NCBI RefSeq assembly: GCF_000721075.1
Contig: NZ_JOEQ01000010.1
Span: 186,001-250,000 of the forward strand
Source: Streptosporangium amethystogenes
GTDB lineage: Bacteria > Actinomycetota > Actinomycetes > Streptosporangiales > Streptosporangiaceae
DNA length: 64,000 nucleotides
Direction: 5' to 3'
Shown: positions 47,550 through 57,634 of the stretch, piece after piece
Layout: each line of letters opens with the position of its first letter
Numbering within the stretch: position 1 is the stretch's first letter
Position numbers and translations under genes: made by a program
The notes under the pieces: generated by a model
What the model was told of the DNA's origin: nothing
The model's input: only the letters and a program-made list of their open reading frames with translations
Databases searched by the model: none

Positions 47550-49135
47550 CGCTCCAGTTTGGCAGGTGAGCGGCCCTGCCTGAGCCCGTTGACCAACGAC
47601 CGCACCGTCTCCGGCAGGGCCTCGGCGACGTCGGAGGCGGCGAGAGGGCCGCGCCTACCGGCGATTCCGTGCAGGTAGGCGGCGCAGGAGGCCGCGTCGT
47701 AACCACTCAGTCCCGCGGCCAGCAGCGCGCCCGCCAGGCCGGCCAGCACGTCGCCGGTGCCGCCGGTCGCGAGCCAGGGACTTCCGGTGGGGTTGATCCT
47801 GACCGGCCGCCCCTCCTGCGCGACCAGCGTGGTCGACCCCTTGAGCAGTACGGTCACCTCCAGCTCGGCCGCCGCCCGCCGGACGTTCTCCAGACTCCGT
47901 GCCTCGATCAACTCCCTCGGCACCCCCGTCAGGCGGGAGAGCTCGCCGGCGTGCGGGGTGATCAGGACGGGCGCGGCGCGGCGGAGCAGTGACCGCTCCT
48001 GGGCCACCAGGGTCAGCGCGTCGGCGTCGACGAGCACGGGGACATCCTCTGCCAGCACCGAGCGGGCGATGGCGCGCGCCTCGTCGCCGGTGCCGAGCCC
48101 GGGACCGAGCACCCACGCCTGCACCCGGCCCACCTCCTCGACGCCCTCGCCGGGGGCGAGCGTGGTGATCACCGCCTCGGGCCAGTGGGCCCGCACCTGG
48201 GCCACCGGCTCGGCGCTCCCCGCGTAGCGGACCATGCCCACCCCGGCCCGCAGGGCCCCGCCCACCGCCAGCACCGCCGCGCCGGTGTAGTGCTCGCTGC
48301 CCGCCGCGATCCCGACGACGCCCCGGCGGTACTTGTCGGAGGAGGCGCCGGGCCTGGGCAGCAGGGCGACCACGTCGGCGTCCGTCAGCGCGACCGCGTC
48401 AGGTTCCGGCAGGTGGGGGCCGAGACCGATGTCGACGAGTTCCGTCCGGCCCGCGTGCCCGGCGCCGGGATCCACCAGCAGCCCGGTCTTCCACGCTCCG
48501 AACGTGACCGTGGCGCCCGCGCGGACCGCCGCGCCCTCCACCTGGCCGCTGCTCGCGTCCACCCCACTCGGCAGGTCCACCGCGACGACCTCGCCGGGCG
48601 CGTCACCCGCGAGCCGGGCCAGGGTCGCGTACGGCTCCCTGAGCGCCCCGGTCCCGCCGATCCCGAGCATCCCGTCCACGATCAGGTCCGCCGCGCCGAT
48701 CAGGTCGCGGACCGCCCCGCCCACCACCGTGTCACCGCCCGTCACACCGTCCCCGGGCGCTCCCGCGAGGTTTCCCGCCACCGGCCCCGGGGTGGTCGCG
48801 GGGGTGGCGGCTTCACCGCCGGGCAGACCGGTCACCCGGCCGCCCGCGCGGCGCAGGGCCTCAAGTCCCGCCTCGTGGACGCGCTTCCCGGCGATGATCG
48901 CGTCAACCCCGGCCCCCCTGGCCGCCAGGCGTGCCCCGGCGTAAAGGGTGTCGCCGCCGTTGTCGCCGCCGCCGACGAGCAGCACGACGCGGGAGCCGTA
49001 CACGCCGCCGAGCATCCTGGCGCAGACCACCGCGAGCCCGGTGGCCGCCCTCTCCATCAGGGTGCCCTCGGGCAGGGTCGCCATCAGCGCCGCCTCGGCC
49101 GCCCTGATCTGGTCGGATGTGTACGCGGTTCGCAT
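47546..49135 (-). CDS. nnr: Bifunctional NAD(P)HX epimerase / ADP-dependent NAD(P)HX dehydratase
   Basis: 529 aa. Residues 1-220 are the YjeF_N epimerase (VVLLVGGGDNGGDTLYAGA); residues 235-529 the YjeF_C dehydratase with ITPHAGELSRLTGVP and the ATP/ADP site WLATGGTGDVLAGL. It repairs hydrated NAD(P)H. A low-complexity Gly/Thr/Pro insert lies near residues 110-135. Overlaps alr by 4 nt. Confidence 0.95.
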   Translation of the reverse strand: MRTAYTSDQIRAAEAALMATLPEGTLMERAATGLAVVCARMLGGVYGSRVVLLVGGGDNGGDTLYAGARLAARGAGVDAIIAGKRVHEAGLEALRRAGGRVTGLPGGEAATPATTPGPVAGNLAGAPGDGVTGGDTVVGGAVRDLIGAADLIVDGMLGIGGTGALREPYATLARLAGDAPGEVVAVDLPSGVDASSGQVEGAAVRAGATVTFGAWKTGLLVDPGAGHAGRTELVDIGLGPHLPEPDAVALTDADVVALLPRPGASSDKYRRGVVGIAAGSEHYTGAAVLAVGGALRAGVGMVRYAGSAEPVAQVRAHWPEAVITTLAPGEGVEEVGRVQAWVLGPGLGTGDEARAIARSVLAEDVPVLVDADALTLVAQERSLLRRAAPVLITPHAGELSRLTGVPRELIEARSLENVRRAAAELEVTVLLKGSTTLVAQEGRPVRINPTGSPWLATGGTGDVLAGLAGALLAAGLSGYDAASCAAYLHGIAGRRGPLAASDVAEALPETVRSLVNGLRQGRSPAKLER

Positions 49136-49145
49136 TCCACCGAAT

Positions 49146-49496
49146 TTATCCCTCGGCGATCACATAGGCGATGGCGACACCCCCGTCGTGCGTCAGGGAG
49201 ACGTGCCATCTGACCACGCCCAGGGCCAGGGCGACGTCCGCCACCTTGCCGGTCACCCGCAGCTCGGGCCGCCCGTGCTCGCCGGTGAGCACCTCGGCGT
49301 CCAGGTGCCGCAGCCCGGGGGGCGCGCCCAGCGCCTTGGCGACGGCCTCCTTGGCCGCGAACCTGGCGGCCAGCGACTCCGTCGCCAGCGCGCTCTCGGC
49401 GGCGGTGAACAGGCGCCCCCGCAGCGCGGGCGTCCGCACCAGGGTCGCCTCGAACCTGGCCACGTCCACGACGTCGACGCCGATCCCAACGATCAT
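49146..49496 (-). CDS. acpS: Holo-[acyl-carrier-protein] synthase
   Basis: 116 aa. Transfers 4'-phosphopantetheine from CoA to acyl carrier proteins. Mg-binding [13 protein letters not shown] and the [13 protein letters not shown] motif are complete. Ten nt separate it from the nnr start. Confidence 0.95.
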   Translation of the reverse strand: MIVGIGVDVVDVARFEATLVRTPALRGRLFTAAESALATESLAARFAAKEAVAKALGAPPGLRHLDAEVLTGEHGRPELRVTGKVADVALALGVVRWHVSLTHDGGVAIAYVIAEG

Positions 49497-49612
49497 TTCC
49501 CCAGGCTACCGATGATCTTCGCCGACCGCCCGCCCCGCCCGCCTGTCGTCACGGACGTCGTACGGCCGGCCCCGGAGCGGGCCGTGGAGGCCCGCGGGGG
49601 GCCGGCGGGGGG

Positions 49613-51028
49613 TCAGAAGCCGCCGCGCTGCCAGGGCCCCCAGATGGCGAAGCTCATTCCCGCCGACGACTGGACGTTGACGTAGAGGGTGTGCCCGCCG
49701 GGACCGAAGGTCGAGCCGGCGAACTCGGCGCCCGAGTCCCCGGCGACGGGGGCCAGCCGGGAGAAGTCGAAGATCTCGCCACGGCTGGTGAGGCCGCGCA
49801 GGTAGTTGTCGCCCGAGCCGTCCTCGCACAGCACCAGCGTGCCCCGGGGGCTGGCGGTGACGTTGTCCGGCAGGTCGAGGGTGACCGAGCCCGGCGACTC
49901 GTAGACGAGCCTGAGCCTCCCGCTCCACGTCTCGTACGCCCACACCTGGCCGCGCCCCTTGCCGAAGCCGCTGGGCGGGGTGTCGCCGGACGCGGTCGCG
50001 CCGCCCTGCGTGGAGGTGAAGTAGATCGTGCCGTGATGGTTGATCGCCCCCTCCAGCCGGGAGAAGATCGCCGCACCCTTGGCCCTGCCCTGGTTGCCGA
50101 CCGCCTGGATCGCGAGGTCGTTGGCGGGGGTGCCGATGAAGGTGGGGTCGGGGTCGTCGATGTCCACCCAGGTGGTCGCGTAGGTGGCCCCCCTGGACTG
50201 GCCGAGCGAGAGGTTCTTGCCCGGCGCGCCCCGCACGGCCAGCATCTGCAGCCTGCCGCCGTCCAGGATGCGGCCGGCCCGGAGCGGGTTCTGCGGAGGC
50301 AGGTAGCGGTAGAACCCGGAGGCGAACGCGAAGTTGTCCTCGGTGAGGTAGACGGCGCCGGTGAACGCGTCGAACGCGGCCGACTCGTGGGCGAACCGCC
50401 CGGCGCTCCTGATCGGCCCCGAGGCCCTGCCGTCGATCGGGACCTCGAAGATGTAGCCGTGCTTCTGGGTGAGCTTGCCGTTGTCCTGGCCGGTGAAGTC
50501 GTTGCCCACGTCCGGCCCGTTGACCGTCTCCTCGCAGGTCACCCAGGCGCCCCAGGGCATCGGGCCGCCTGAGCAGTTCATCTGGGTACCGGTCAGGCTG
50601 GGGGCCGCGGAGATCACCTTGCCGTAACGGGTGACCCTGAGCGTGGAGGTGCCGCCGCCCGCCGCCGGGTCGTAGGCCCTGGCCGGGTCGCCGAACGCGC
50701 CGACCGGGCCGTTGACCTCGTGGTTGCGGACGAGGATCGCGGTGTTCCCGGGCCCGCGGAACGCGGCCATGCCGTCGTGACGGGAGGGGACGGCGGACCC
50801 GTCGTCGAACGTGCCCCCGGCGACGCTGAAGGAGGTGTAGCGGAAGCCGTCGGGCAGGTGCAGCCGGATCGCGCCGTCCCGCTCGTCGGCGACCGGCTTC
50901 AGCGGTCCGTACCCGCCTCCGGGGCGGGTCTCCCCGTTCAGCCCCGCCCGCGCGACACCGGCGAACGGCCCGGCCACCCCCACCGCGGCCAGCGCGCTGC
51001 TACCGGCGAGGAAACGACGACGATCCAT
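49613..51028 (-). CDS. Tat-exported PhoX-like protein (DUF839 family)
   Basis: 471 aa. Starts with a twin-arginine signal peptide MDRRRFLAGSSALAAVGVAG. The rest is a beta-propeller of the PhoX/DUF839 family (VTCEETVNGP, YGKVISAAPSLTGTQMNCSGG, VYLTEDNFAFASGFYRYLP). PhoX enzymes are calcium/iron phosphatases; many relatives are uncharacterised, so phosphatase activity is only possible. Stands alone between acpS and glmS. Confidence 0.88.
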   Translation of the reverse strand: MDRRRFLAGSSALAAVGVAGPFAGVARAGLNGETRPGGGYGPLKPVADERDGAIRLHLPDGFRYTSFSVAGGTFDDGSAVPSRHDGMAAFRGPGNTAILVRNHEVNGPVGAFGDPARAYDPAAGGGTSTLRVTRYGKVISAAPSLTGTQMNCSGGPMPWGAWVTCEETVNGPDVGNDFTGQDNGKLTQKHGYIFEVPIDGRASGPIRSAGRFAHESAAFDAFTGAVYLTEDNFAFASGFYRYLPPQNPLRAGRILDGGRLQMLAVRGAPGKNLSLGQSRGATYATTWVDIDDPDPTFIGTPANDLAIQAVGNQGRAKGAAIFSRLEGAINHHGTIYFTSTQGGATASGDTPPSGFGKGRGQVWAYETWSGRLRLVYESPGSVTLDLPDNVTASPRGTLVLCEDGSGDNYLRGLTSRGEIFDFSRLAPVAGDSGAEFAGSTFGPGGHTLYVNVQSSAGMSFAIWGPWQRGGF

Positions 51029-51166
51029 CTTGCGACTCCCTGAGGTCCGGTGGATTCACGCCACGTTAATCCGCCGCCAGCAGTTCGCTATATGGCACAT
51101 ATCGACAATTAATCATGCAAGAAGGCGGGCGCCTCTGTTCCCACTTCTGACCCTTGGTAATCCATA

Positions 51167-51195
51167 GGGGTTGTCCACAGGTTGTGGACAACCCC
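51167..51195 (-). terminator. glmS terminator made of two inverted DnaA-box-like 9-mers
   Basis: Perfect 13-bp stem (51167-51179 with 51183-51195) with a 3-nt loop, 11 nt after the glmS stop. The arms contain TTGTCCACA and its complement TGTGGACAA, the preferred actinomycete DnaA-box sequence. Confidence 0.75.
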
Positions 51196-51205
51196 CGTCC
51201 GGGGT

Positions 51206-53047
51206 TTATTCCACCGTGACCGACTTGGCGAGGTTGCGGGGCTGGTCGACGTCGTGCCCCTTGGCGGTGGCCAGCTCGCAGGCGAAGACCTGGAGCGGCA
51301 CCGTGGCCACCAGCGGCTGGAGCAGGGTCGGCACGGCCGGGATGCGGATCAGCGTGTCGGCGTACCGTTCGACCACGTCGTCGCCCTCCTCTGCGATGAC
51401 GAGGGTCCTGGCGCCCCTGGCCCTGATCTCCTGGATGTTGGACACGATCTTGTCGTGGATCACCCGCTGGCCGGACAGCGAGGGGACGACGACCACGACC
51501 GGGAGCCCCTTGTCGATCAGCGCGATCGGGCCGTGCTTGAGCTCCCCCGCGGCGAAGCCCTCGGCGTGCATGTACGCCAGTTCCTTGAGTTTCAGCGCTC
51601 CTTCCAGCGCGACCGGAAAGCCCACGTGCCGCCCGAGGAAGAGCACGCACCGCTCGTCGGCCAGCGATCTGGCCAGCGCGCGGACCGGTTCGACCGTCGA
51701 GAGGACCTCGCTCACCTTCGACGGCATCTCCGCCAGCCGGTCGACGATCTGAGTGATCTCGTCGCCGAACTTCGTGCCCCGGACCTGCGCGAGGTAGAGC
51801 GCCACCAGGTAGCAGGCCACCAGCTGGGTGAGAAAGGCCTTGGTGGAGGCCACCGCGACCTCCGGGCCCGCGTGCGTGTAGAGGACGGCGTCGGACTCGC
51901 GGGAGATCGTGGAGCCGTTCACGTTGCAGACCGCCAGCACCCGGGAGCGCTGCCCGCGCGCGTGCCGTACCGCCATGAGCGTGTCCATCGTCTCGCCCGA
52001 CTGGCTGATCACGACGACCAGCGTGTCCCGGGTGAGGATCGGGTCGCGGTAGCGGAACTCGCTGGCCACCTCGACCTCGCAGGGCAGCTGAGCCCAGTGC
52101 TCGATGGCGTACTTCGCGATGAGCCCGGCGTGGTACGAGGTCCCGCAGGCCACCAGAATGATCTTGTTGATGTCGCGTAGCTCCTGGTCGGACAGGCGCA
52201 TCTCGTCCAGCACCAGCAGGCCGTCCTGGCCGACCCTGCCGAGCAGCGTGTCGGCGACGGCCCTGGGCTGCTCGGCGATCTCCTTGAGCATGAAGTGGTC
52301 GTAGCCGTCCTTCTCGGCGGCCGAGGCGTCCCAGCCGATGTGATAGTCGCGCGTCTCGGCCGGAGCCCCCTGGAAGTCGAAAACCGTGATCTTCGAGGGA
52401 CGCAACTCGACCACCTGGTCCTGTCCCAGTTCCACCGCCTCGCGGGTGTAGGCGATGAAGGCCGCCACGTCCGAGCCGAGGAAGTTCTCCCCGTCCCCCC
52501 TGCCGACCACCAGCGGCGAGTTACGCCGCGCCCCCACCACCACCTCGGGCTCGTCCACCGAGACCGCGAGCAGCGTGAACGCCCCCTCCAGCCTCAGGCA
52601 GACCCGGCGCATCGCCTCCGCCAGGCCACCGGCGGCGAACTCCTCCAGCAGGTGCGCCACCACCTCCGTGTCGGTCTCGGAGACGATCCGGTGGCCGTTG
52701 TCCTCCAGCTCGCTCCTGAGCACGGCGAAGTTCTCGATGATCCCGTTGTGGATGACCGCGATCCGCCCGTGACAGTCGGTGTGCGGGTGGGCGTTGCGGT
52801 CGGTGGGCGCCCCGTGGGTGGCCCATCTGGTGTGCCCGATCCCGACCGTCGACGGCGGCGCGGGCCGCGAGACCAGTGCCGAGCGCAGGTTGGCCAGCTT
52901 CCCCGCCCGTTTCTCCACGATCAGGCCGCCGGATCCGACCAGTGCGATTCCCGCCGAGTCGTACCCCCGGTACTCCAGCCGGCCCAGTCCCTCGACGGCG
53001 ACCTCGATCGCCTGCCGCTGTCCCGTATATCCCACTATGCCGCACAT
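51206..53047 (-). CDS. glmS: Glutamine--fructose-6-phosphate aminotransferase
   Basis: 613 aa. Makes glucosamine-6-P, the first step to UDP-GlcNAc for the cell wall. MCGIVGYTGQ gives the N-terminal Cys1 nucleophile; two SIS sugar-isomerase domains follow (VACGTSYHAGL, SQSGETMDTL) and the C-terminal DVDQPRNLAKSVTVE is standard. Divergent from coaA. No glmS ribozyme-like structure was looked for successfully in its short leader. Confidence 0.97.
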   Translation of the reverse strand: MCGIVGYTGQRQAIEVAVEGLGRLEYRGYDSAGIALVGSGGLIVEKRAGKLANLRSALVSRPAPPSTVGIGHTRWATHGAPTDRNAHPHTDCHGRIAVIHNGIIENFAVLRSELEDNGHRIVSETDTEVVAHLLEEFAAGGLAEAMRRVCLRLEGAFTLLAVSVDEPEVVVGARRNSPLVVGRGDGENFLGSDVAAFIAYTREAVELGQDQVVELRPSKITVFDFQGAPAETRDYHIGWDASAAEKDGYDHFMLKEIAEQPRAVADTLLGRVGQDGLLVLDEMRLSDQELRDINKIILVACGTSYHAGLIAKYAIEHWAQLPCEVEVASEFRYRDPILTRDTLVVVISQSGETMDTLMAVRHARGQRSRVLAVCNVNGSTISRESDAVLYTHAGPEVAVASTKAFLTQLVACYLVALYLAQVRGTKFGDEITQIVDRLAEMPSKVSEVLSTVEPVRALARSLADERCVLFLGRHVGFPVALEGALKLKELAYMHAEGFAAGELKHGPIALIDKGLPVVVVVPSLSGQRVIHDKIVSNIQEIRARGARTLVIAEEGDDVVERYADTLIRIPAVPTLLQPLVATVPLQVFACELATAKGHDVDQPRNLAKSVTVE

Positions 53048-53169
53048 GACCTACCCCCTTCCCTGAGAGATCGGCCACCTTGTCTATGGAGAATCCCCCA
53101 GACACCCCAAGAATCCCGCCCGGCACCCGGCAGGATCGTACGCAGGGGCGATCAGTAGGCTTGCTGAAC

Positions 53170-54105
53170 ATGGCCAACGGTTTGGACACCGCGACACCGT
53201 ACGTGCAGCTGAGCCGGGCTCAGTGGAGCGACCTGCGCAAGAACACCCCCCTGACGCTCACCGAGAGCGAACTGGAGGAGCTGCGCGGCGTCGACGACCC
53301 GATCGACCTGACCGAGGTCACCGACATCTACCTGCCGCTCACCCGGCTGCTCAACCTGCACTTCACCGGAGTCAGGCAGCGCAGTGCGGCACTCAACACC
53401 TTCCTCGGCGGCGAGCGGCGGACGGCCCCGTACGTCCTGGGCATCGCCGGCAGCGTCGCGGTCGGCAAGTCGACCACCGCCAGGCTGCTGCACACCCTGC
53501 TGGCCCGCTGGCCGGAGCACCCCCGGGTGGACCTGATCACCACGGACAGCTTCCTGTTCCCGAACGAGGTCCTCACCGCCAGGAACATCATGCACAGGAA
53601 GGGCTTCCCGGAGAGCTACGACCGGCGGGCCCTGGTCAGGTTCGTCGCCGGCGTCAAGGCGGGCCTGCCCGAGGTGACGGCCCCGATCTACAGCCACCTG
53701 GAGTACGACATCGTGCCCGGTGCGACCCAGACCATCCGCCGGCCCGACATCCTCATCGTCGAGGGTCTCAACGTGCTGCAGCCCGCCCCGCCCACCGCGC
53801 TCGCGATCAACGACTACTTCGACTTCTCCATCTACGTGGACGCCAAGGTCGAGCACATCCGCGACTGGTACGTGGACCGCTTCCACAAGCTGCGGCAGAC
53901 CGCCTTCGAGGACCCGAAATCCTACTTCAGGTATCTCGCCGAGCTGTCCGACGAGCAGGCGACCGAGTTCGCCGAGGGCATCTGGCGCGACATCAACGAA
54001 CGCAACCTCCTGGAGAACATCGCCCCCACCAGGGGCCGCGCCGACCTGGTCCTGCACAAGAGCGCCGACCACTCGGTCAGCCGCGTCCGCCTCCGCCGCA
54101 TCTGA
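53170..54105 (+). CDS. coaA: Pantothenate kinase, type I
   Basis: 311 aa from ATG 53170, the usual CoaA length; a TTG 30 codons earlier is open but not conserved-looking. It phosphorylates pantothenate in CoA synthesis. P-loop [15 protein letters not shown], then TTDSFLFPN and [19 protein letters not shown]. CoaA and AcpS share the CoA/phosphopantetheine link. Confidence 0.96.
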   Translation: MANGLDTATPYVQLSRAQWSDLRKNTPLTLTESELEELRGVDDPIDLTEVTDIYLPLTRLLNLHFTGVRQRSAALNTFLGGERRTAPYVLGIAGSVAVGKSTTARLLHTLLARWPEHPRVDLITTDSFLFPNEVLTARNIMHRKGFPESYDRRALVRFVAGVKAGLPEVTAPIYSHLEYDIVPGATQTIRRPDILIVEGLNVLQPAPPTALAINDYFDFSIYVDAKVEHIRDWYVDRFHKLRQTAFEDPKSYFRYLAELSDEQATEFAEGIWRDINERNLLENIAPTRGRADLVLHKSADHSVSRVRLRRI

Positions 54106-54258
54106 CGCCCCCTGAGATCAGCGGCCACCCGGGCCTTCGTCAACAACGCGTCGGCTGGTCGGTGTCTGCGCGCCGGTGGGGACGGCGGCGGAGCCGGCCG
54201 TCCCCAGCCGCCGGAAAACGGCTTTCTGAACGGGCCGGCGGTGTGGCAGGGTCGGCCG

Positions 54259-54786
54259 GTGCCTGTTTCCCGCGCCGAACTGCTCCGCTGGCAGTTCGAT
54301 CTGACCTGGTCGCTGTTCGAATTCCATCTGGAGCGGCTGCAACCGGAGGACTTCCTCTGGGAGCCCGCGCCCCACTGCTGGACGGTGCGCCCGGACGCCG
54401 ACGGGATGTGGGTGCCGGACTGGGAGGACGCCGAACCCGATCCCATTCCGGTCCCCACCCTCGGGTGGGTCACCTGGCACCTCGGCTGGTGGTGGACGGT
54501 GACCATCGACCACGCGCGGGGGCGAGCACCACGTGACCGGGAGGAGATCGGGTGGCCGGGCGACGGGCAGGCCACCGTCGACTGGCTACGCGGCCTTCGC
54601 GTGGAGTGGCTGGCGGTGCTGGATCGGCTCACCGACGCCGACCTGGACGCCACCGCCCCCTTCCCCTGGCCGGACAGCCCCGAGCTGACCGTCGCCCACA
54701 TGATCGCCTGGGTCGACTCCGAACTGATGAAGAACATCGCCGAGATCGGCCAGCTCCGCCTGCTCCGCGTCGCGTCCGCCGGGTGA
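54259..54786 (+). CDS. DinB family protein
   Basis: About 175 aa from GTG 54259 (GTG 54241 possible). A four-helix bundle with metal-ligand histidines in TWHLGWWWTV and VAHMIAWVDSELMKNIAEIG is typical of the DinB superfamily, whose members are often thiol-dependent transferases. Many Trp residues. Substrate unknown. Confidence 0.85.
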   Translation: MPVSRAELLRWQFDLTWSLFEFHLERLQPEDFLWEPAPHCWTVRPDADGMWVPDWEDAEPDPIPVPTLGWVTWHLGWWWTVTIDHARGRAPRDREEIGWPGDGQATVDWLRGLRVEWLAVLDRLTDADLDATAPFPWPDSPELTVAHMIAWVDSELMKNIAEIGQLRLLRVASAG

Positions 54787-54832
54787 GTTCTCCGGGGTTC
54801 GGTGAGCCGCCCACAGGTTCTAGGGTTGGCCC

Positions 54833-55783
54833 GTGTTGCATCTACGCGTGATCAGTCCGCCGGAATTGTCGGACGGGGTGCTGGAGGTGCTCGAAACCTG
54901 CGTCGGCGTGGTCAACGTCGTCGTGCTCCCCGGTGCCGCACGCTCCCCCGCCGGGGACCTCGTCCAGTTCGACGTCGCCCGCGAGGCCGCCAACGAGGTG
55001 ATCGAGCACCTGCAACGGCTCGGCCTGCACTCCGAGGGGTCGATCGCGGCCGAGGAGGTCGACCTGTCGATCTCGGAGGTGTCCGAGCGCGCCCAGGAGG
55101 AGGCGCCCGGTGACGGGGACGACGCGGTGGTCTGGGCGGAGTTCGCCCAGCGGGTCGGCGACGACTCCCGGCTCACCTGGGCCTTCCTCGCCTTCCTGGT
55201 GATCGCCACACAGATCGCGGCGATCGGGGTGATCGTCAACTCGCCGATCCTCATCGTCGGCGCGATGGTGCTGGGGCCGGAGTTCGGGGCGATCGCGGCC
55301 ATCTGCTTCGGCCTGATCCGTACCGACCGGCAGCTGATCGGCCGCGCGCTCCGCACCCTGGCCGTGGGCTTCGCCGCCGCCCTCGCGATCACCTTCGCCT
55401 GCGCACTGGCCTGGCGGTGGCTGGGCTGGATCGACAGCGGCTCGCTGCGGATCGGGCACGAGGAGATCGAGTTCATCGTCAAGCCCGACAGGTGGTCGTT
55501 CATCGTGGCGCTGCTCGCCGGGGCAGCCGGGGTGCTCTCGGTGACCGCCGGCAAGTCCTCGGCGCTGGTCGGCGTCTTCATCTCGGTCACCACGGTCCCG
55601 GCCGCGGGCTACTTCGCGGTCGCCGCCGCGCTGTCACGCTGGGGTGACATGGGCGCGTCGGCCGTCCAGCTCGGGGTGAACGTCGCCGGAATGATCATCT
55701 CCGGGGTGCTGACGCTCCTCGTGCAGAGGGCCTACTGGTCCCGGTTCGGCATGCGGCTTCCAGCACCCCCCGGCAGGCGGTGA
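54833..55783 (+). CDS. DUF389 membrane protein
   Basis: 316 aa from GTG 54833. A soluble N-terminal domain of about 100 residues is followed by six hydrophobic helices; NSPILIVGAMVLGPEFGAIAAI and VTAGKSSALVGVFISVTTVPAAG are the family's conserved segments. Function unknown for the family. Confidence 0.88.
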   Translation: MLHLRVISPPELSDGVLEVLETCVGVVNVVVLPGAARSPAGDLVQFDVAREAANEVIEHLQRLGLHSEGSIAAEEVDLSISEVSERAQEEAPGDGDDAVVWAEFAQRVGDDSRLTWAFLAFLVIATQIAAIGVIVNSPILIVGAMVLGPEFGAIAAICFGLIRTDRQLIGRALRTLAVGFAAALAITFACALAWRWLGWIDSGSLRIGHEEIEFIVKPDRWSFIVALLAGAAGVLSVTAGKSSALVGVFISVTTVPAAGYFAVAAALSRWGDMGASAVQLGVNVAGMIISGVLTLLVQRAYWSRFGMRLPAPPGRR

Positions 55784-55857
55784 ACCGCCCTTTCGGACGA
55801 GGGGGACTCCTTCGTATGACTGAGGTGTTCGCCCGCGACGGCGGATAGTGTCCCGGT

Positions 55858-56763
55858 ATGACTATCCTCGCCACCGAGGGACTGACCAGACGTTTCCCCC
55901 GGGTGACGGCGCTCGACCAGCTCACCGTCACCGTCGGCCCCGGCGTGACCGGTCTGGTCGGCGCCAACGGCGCGGGCAAGTCCACGCTGATCAAGATCCT
56001 GCTCGGCCTGCTCGAACCCAGCGCCGGCCGCGCCCAGGTATTGGGCATGGACACCGCGACCAAGGGCGCGGAGATCCGCCGGATCGTGGGCTACATGCCC
56101 GAGCACGACTGCCTGCCGCCCGATCTGTCCGCCACCGAGTTCACCGTGCACATGGCCCAGATGTCCGGCCTGCCGCGTACCGCGGCCCGCGAGCGCGCCG
56201 CCGACGTGCTGCGCCACGTCGGGCTCTACGAGGAGCGCTACCGCGCGATGGGCGGCTACTCCACCGGCATGAAGCAGCGGGTCAAGCTGGCCCAGGCCCT
56301 GGTGCACGACCCGCGCCTGGTCCTGCTGGACGAGCCCACCAACGGCCTCGACCCGCAGGGCCGTGACGAGATGCTCGCGCTGATCCGCAGGATCGGCTCG
56401 GAGTTCGGCATCAGCGTGCTGGTCACCTCCCACCTGCTGGGCGAGCTTGAGCGGGTCTGCGACCACGTCATCGTGATCGACGGCGGCAAGCTGCTGCGCT
56501 CCTCGGCCATCGGGGAGTTCACCCAGCAGACCCAGACCGTGACCGTCGAGGTGGAGGAGGGCCAGGACGCGCTCGCGGCCCGGCTGGGGGAGCTGGGCGA
56601 GACCGTGACCCCGCACGGCAGGATGCTGCTCGTCCACGTCCGCGCTCCGGAGACCTTCGACGTCCTCCGCGACGCCGTCTGCGAGCTCGACCTCTGCCTC
56701 GTCCGCCTGGAGCAGGGGCGCCAGCGCATCGAGGACGTCTTCAGGGAGCCGGTCAATGTCTGA
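55858..56763 (+). CDS. ABC transporter ATP-binding protein (pair 1)
   Basis: 301 aa. Walker A GANGAGKST, signature YSTGMKQRVKLAQAL, Walker B LVLLDEPTNGLD, switch His in VTSHLLGELE. Overlaps its permease by 8 nt. First gene of a four-gene exporter operon. Confidence 0.92.
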   Translation: MTILATEGLTRRFPRVTALDQLTVTVGPGVTGLVGANGAGKSTLIKILLGLLEPSAGRAQVLGMDTATKGAEIRRIVGYMPEHDCLPPDLSATEFTVHMAQMSGLPRTAARERAADVLRHVGLYEERYRAMGGYSTGMKQRVKLAQALVHDPRLVLLDEPTNGLDPQGRDEMLALIRRIGSEFGISVLVTSHLLGELERVCDHVIVIDGGKLLRSSAIGEFTQQTQTVTVEVEEGQDALAARLGELGETVTPHGRMLLVHVRAPETFDVLRDAVCELDLCLVRLEQGRQRIEDVFREPVNV

Positions 56764-57634
56764 ACCCACGGGTGTCATCCACGACATCGGATACCGCCAC
56801 TACGACGGGGCCCGGCTCGGCCGGGGCCACGCCACCGCCGCGCTGGCCGTGCACAGCCTGCGCGGGATCTTCGGGCTCGGCCGCACCGCCCGCTCCAAGA
56901 TCATTCCCTTCGTGCTGGTGGGCGTCATGCTCCTGCCCGCCGTCGTGTCCATCGCGATCATGGCGCTGATCAAGCAGGAGGGGATGCGCTACACCGAGTA
57001 CGCGGTGATCATGCAGGCCGTCCTGGCGATCTTCCTGGCCTCGCAGTCGCCGTACGCCGTCGCCCCCGACCTGCGCTTCCGGGTGCTACCGCTCTACCTG
57101 TCGCGCCCGGTGACGCTCTGGGACTACGTCGGGGCGAAGCTGGCGGCGATGACCGCGGCGATGTTCCTGCTGCTGGCGGTGCCGCTCACCGTGCTGTTCG
57201 TCGGCGAGGTGGTCATCGACCTGCCCGGCGACACGCACACCGTCGAATACCTCACCAGCATGGCCGGCGCGGCCGGCTACGCGCTGCTGCTGGCCTGCCT
57301 CGGCATCGCCGTCGCCTCGTTCACCCCCAGGCGCGGTCTGGGCGTGGCCTCGGTCATCGCGCTCTACCTGCTCGCCTCCGCCGTCTCCACCGTGCTGTTC
57401 GGGGTGCTGGAGTCGATGGGCGACGACGCCGCCGCCGCGTGGGCCTGGCTGATCAACCCGTTCTTCGTGGTGGACGCCGCCGTGCACGTCGGAATCTTCG
57501 GGGCGACCCCCGCCTCGAACGTCATCTACCCCCCTGGCGCGGGCAGCCTGGTCGCCGGAGTGATCATGATCGCGCTGATCGGCCTGTCCGTGACGGCCCT
57601 GATCGCGCGCTACCGGAAGGCGGCCTCCCGATGA
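56756..57634 (+). CDS. ABC-2 permease (pair 1)
   Basis: 292 aa with about six helices in the last 240 residues and a short cytoplasmic N-terminus (GVIHDIGYRHYDGARLGRGH) seen in several actinomycete ABC-2 permeases. Overlaps the next ATPase gene by 4 nt (ATGA). Confidence 0.86.
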   Translation: MSEPTGVIHDIGYRHYDGARLGRGHATAALAVHSLRGIFGLGRTARSKIIPFVLVGVMLLPAVVSIAIMALIKQEGMRYTEYAVIMQAVLAIFLASQSPYAVAPDLRFRVLPLYLSRPVTLWDYVGAKLAAMTAAMFLLLAVPLTVLFVGEVVIDLPGDTHTVEYLTSMAGAAGYALLLACLGIAVASFTPRRGLGVASVIALYLLASAVSTVLFGVLESMGDDAAAAWAWLINPFFVVDAAVHVGIFGATPASNVIYPPGAGSLVAGVIMIALIGLSVTALIARYRKAASR

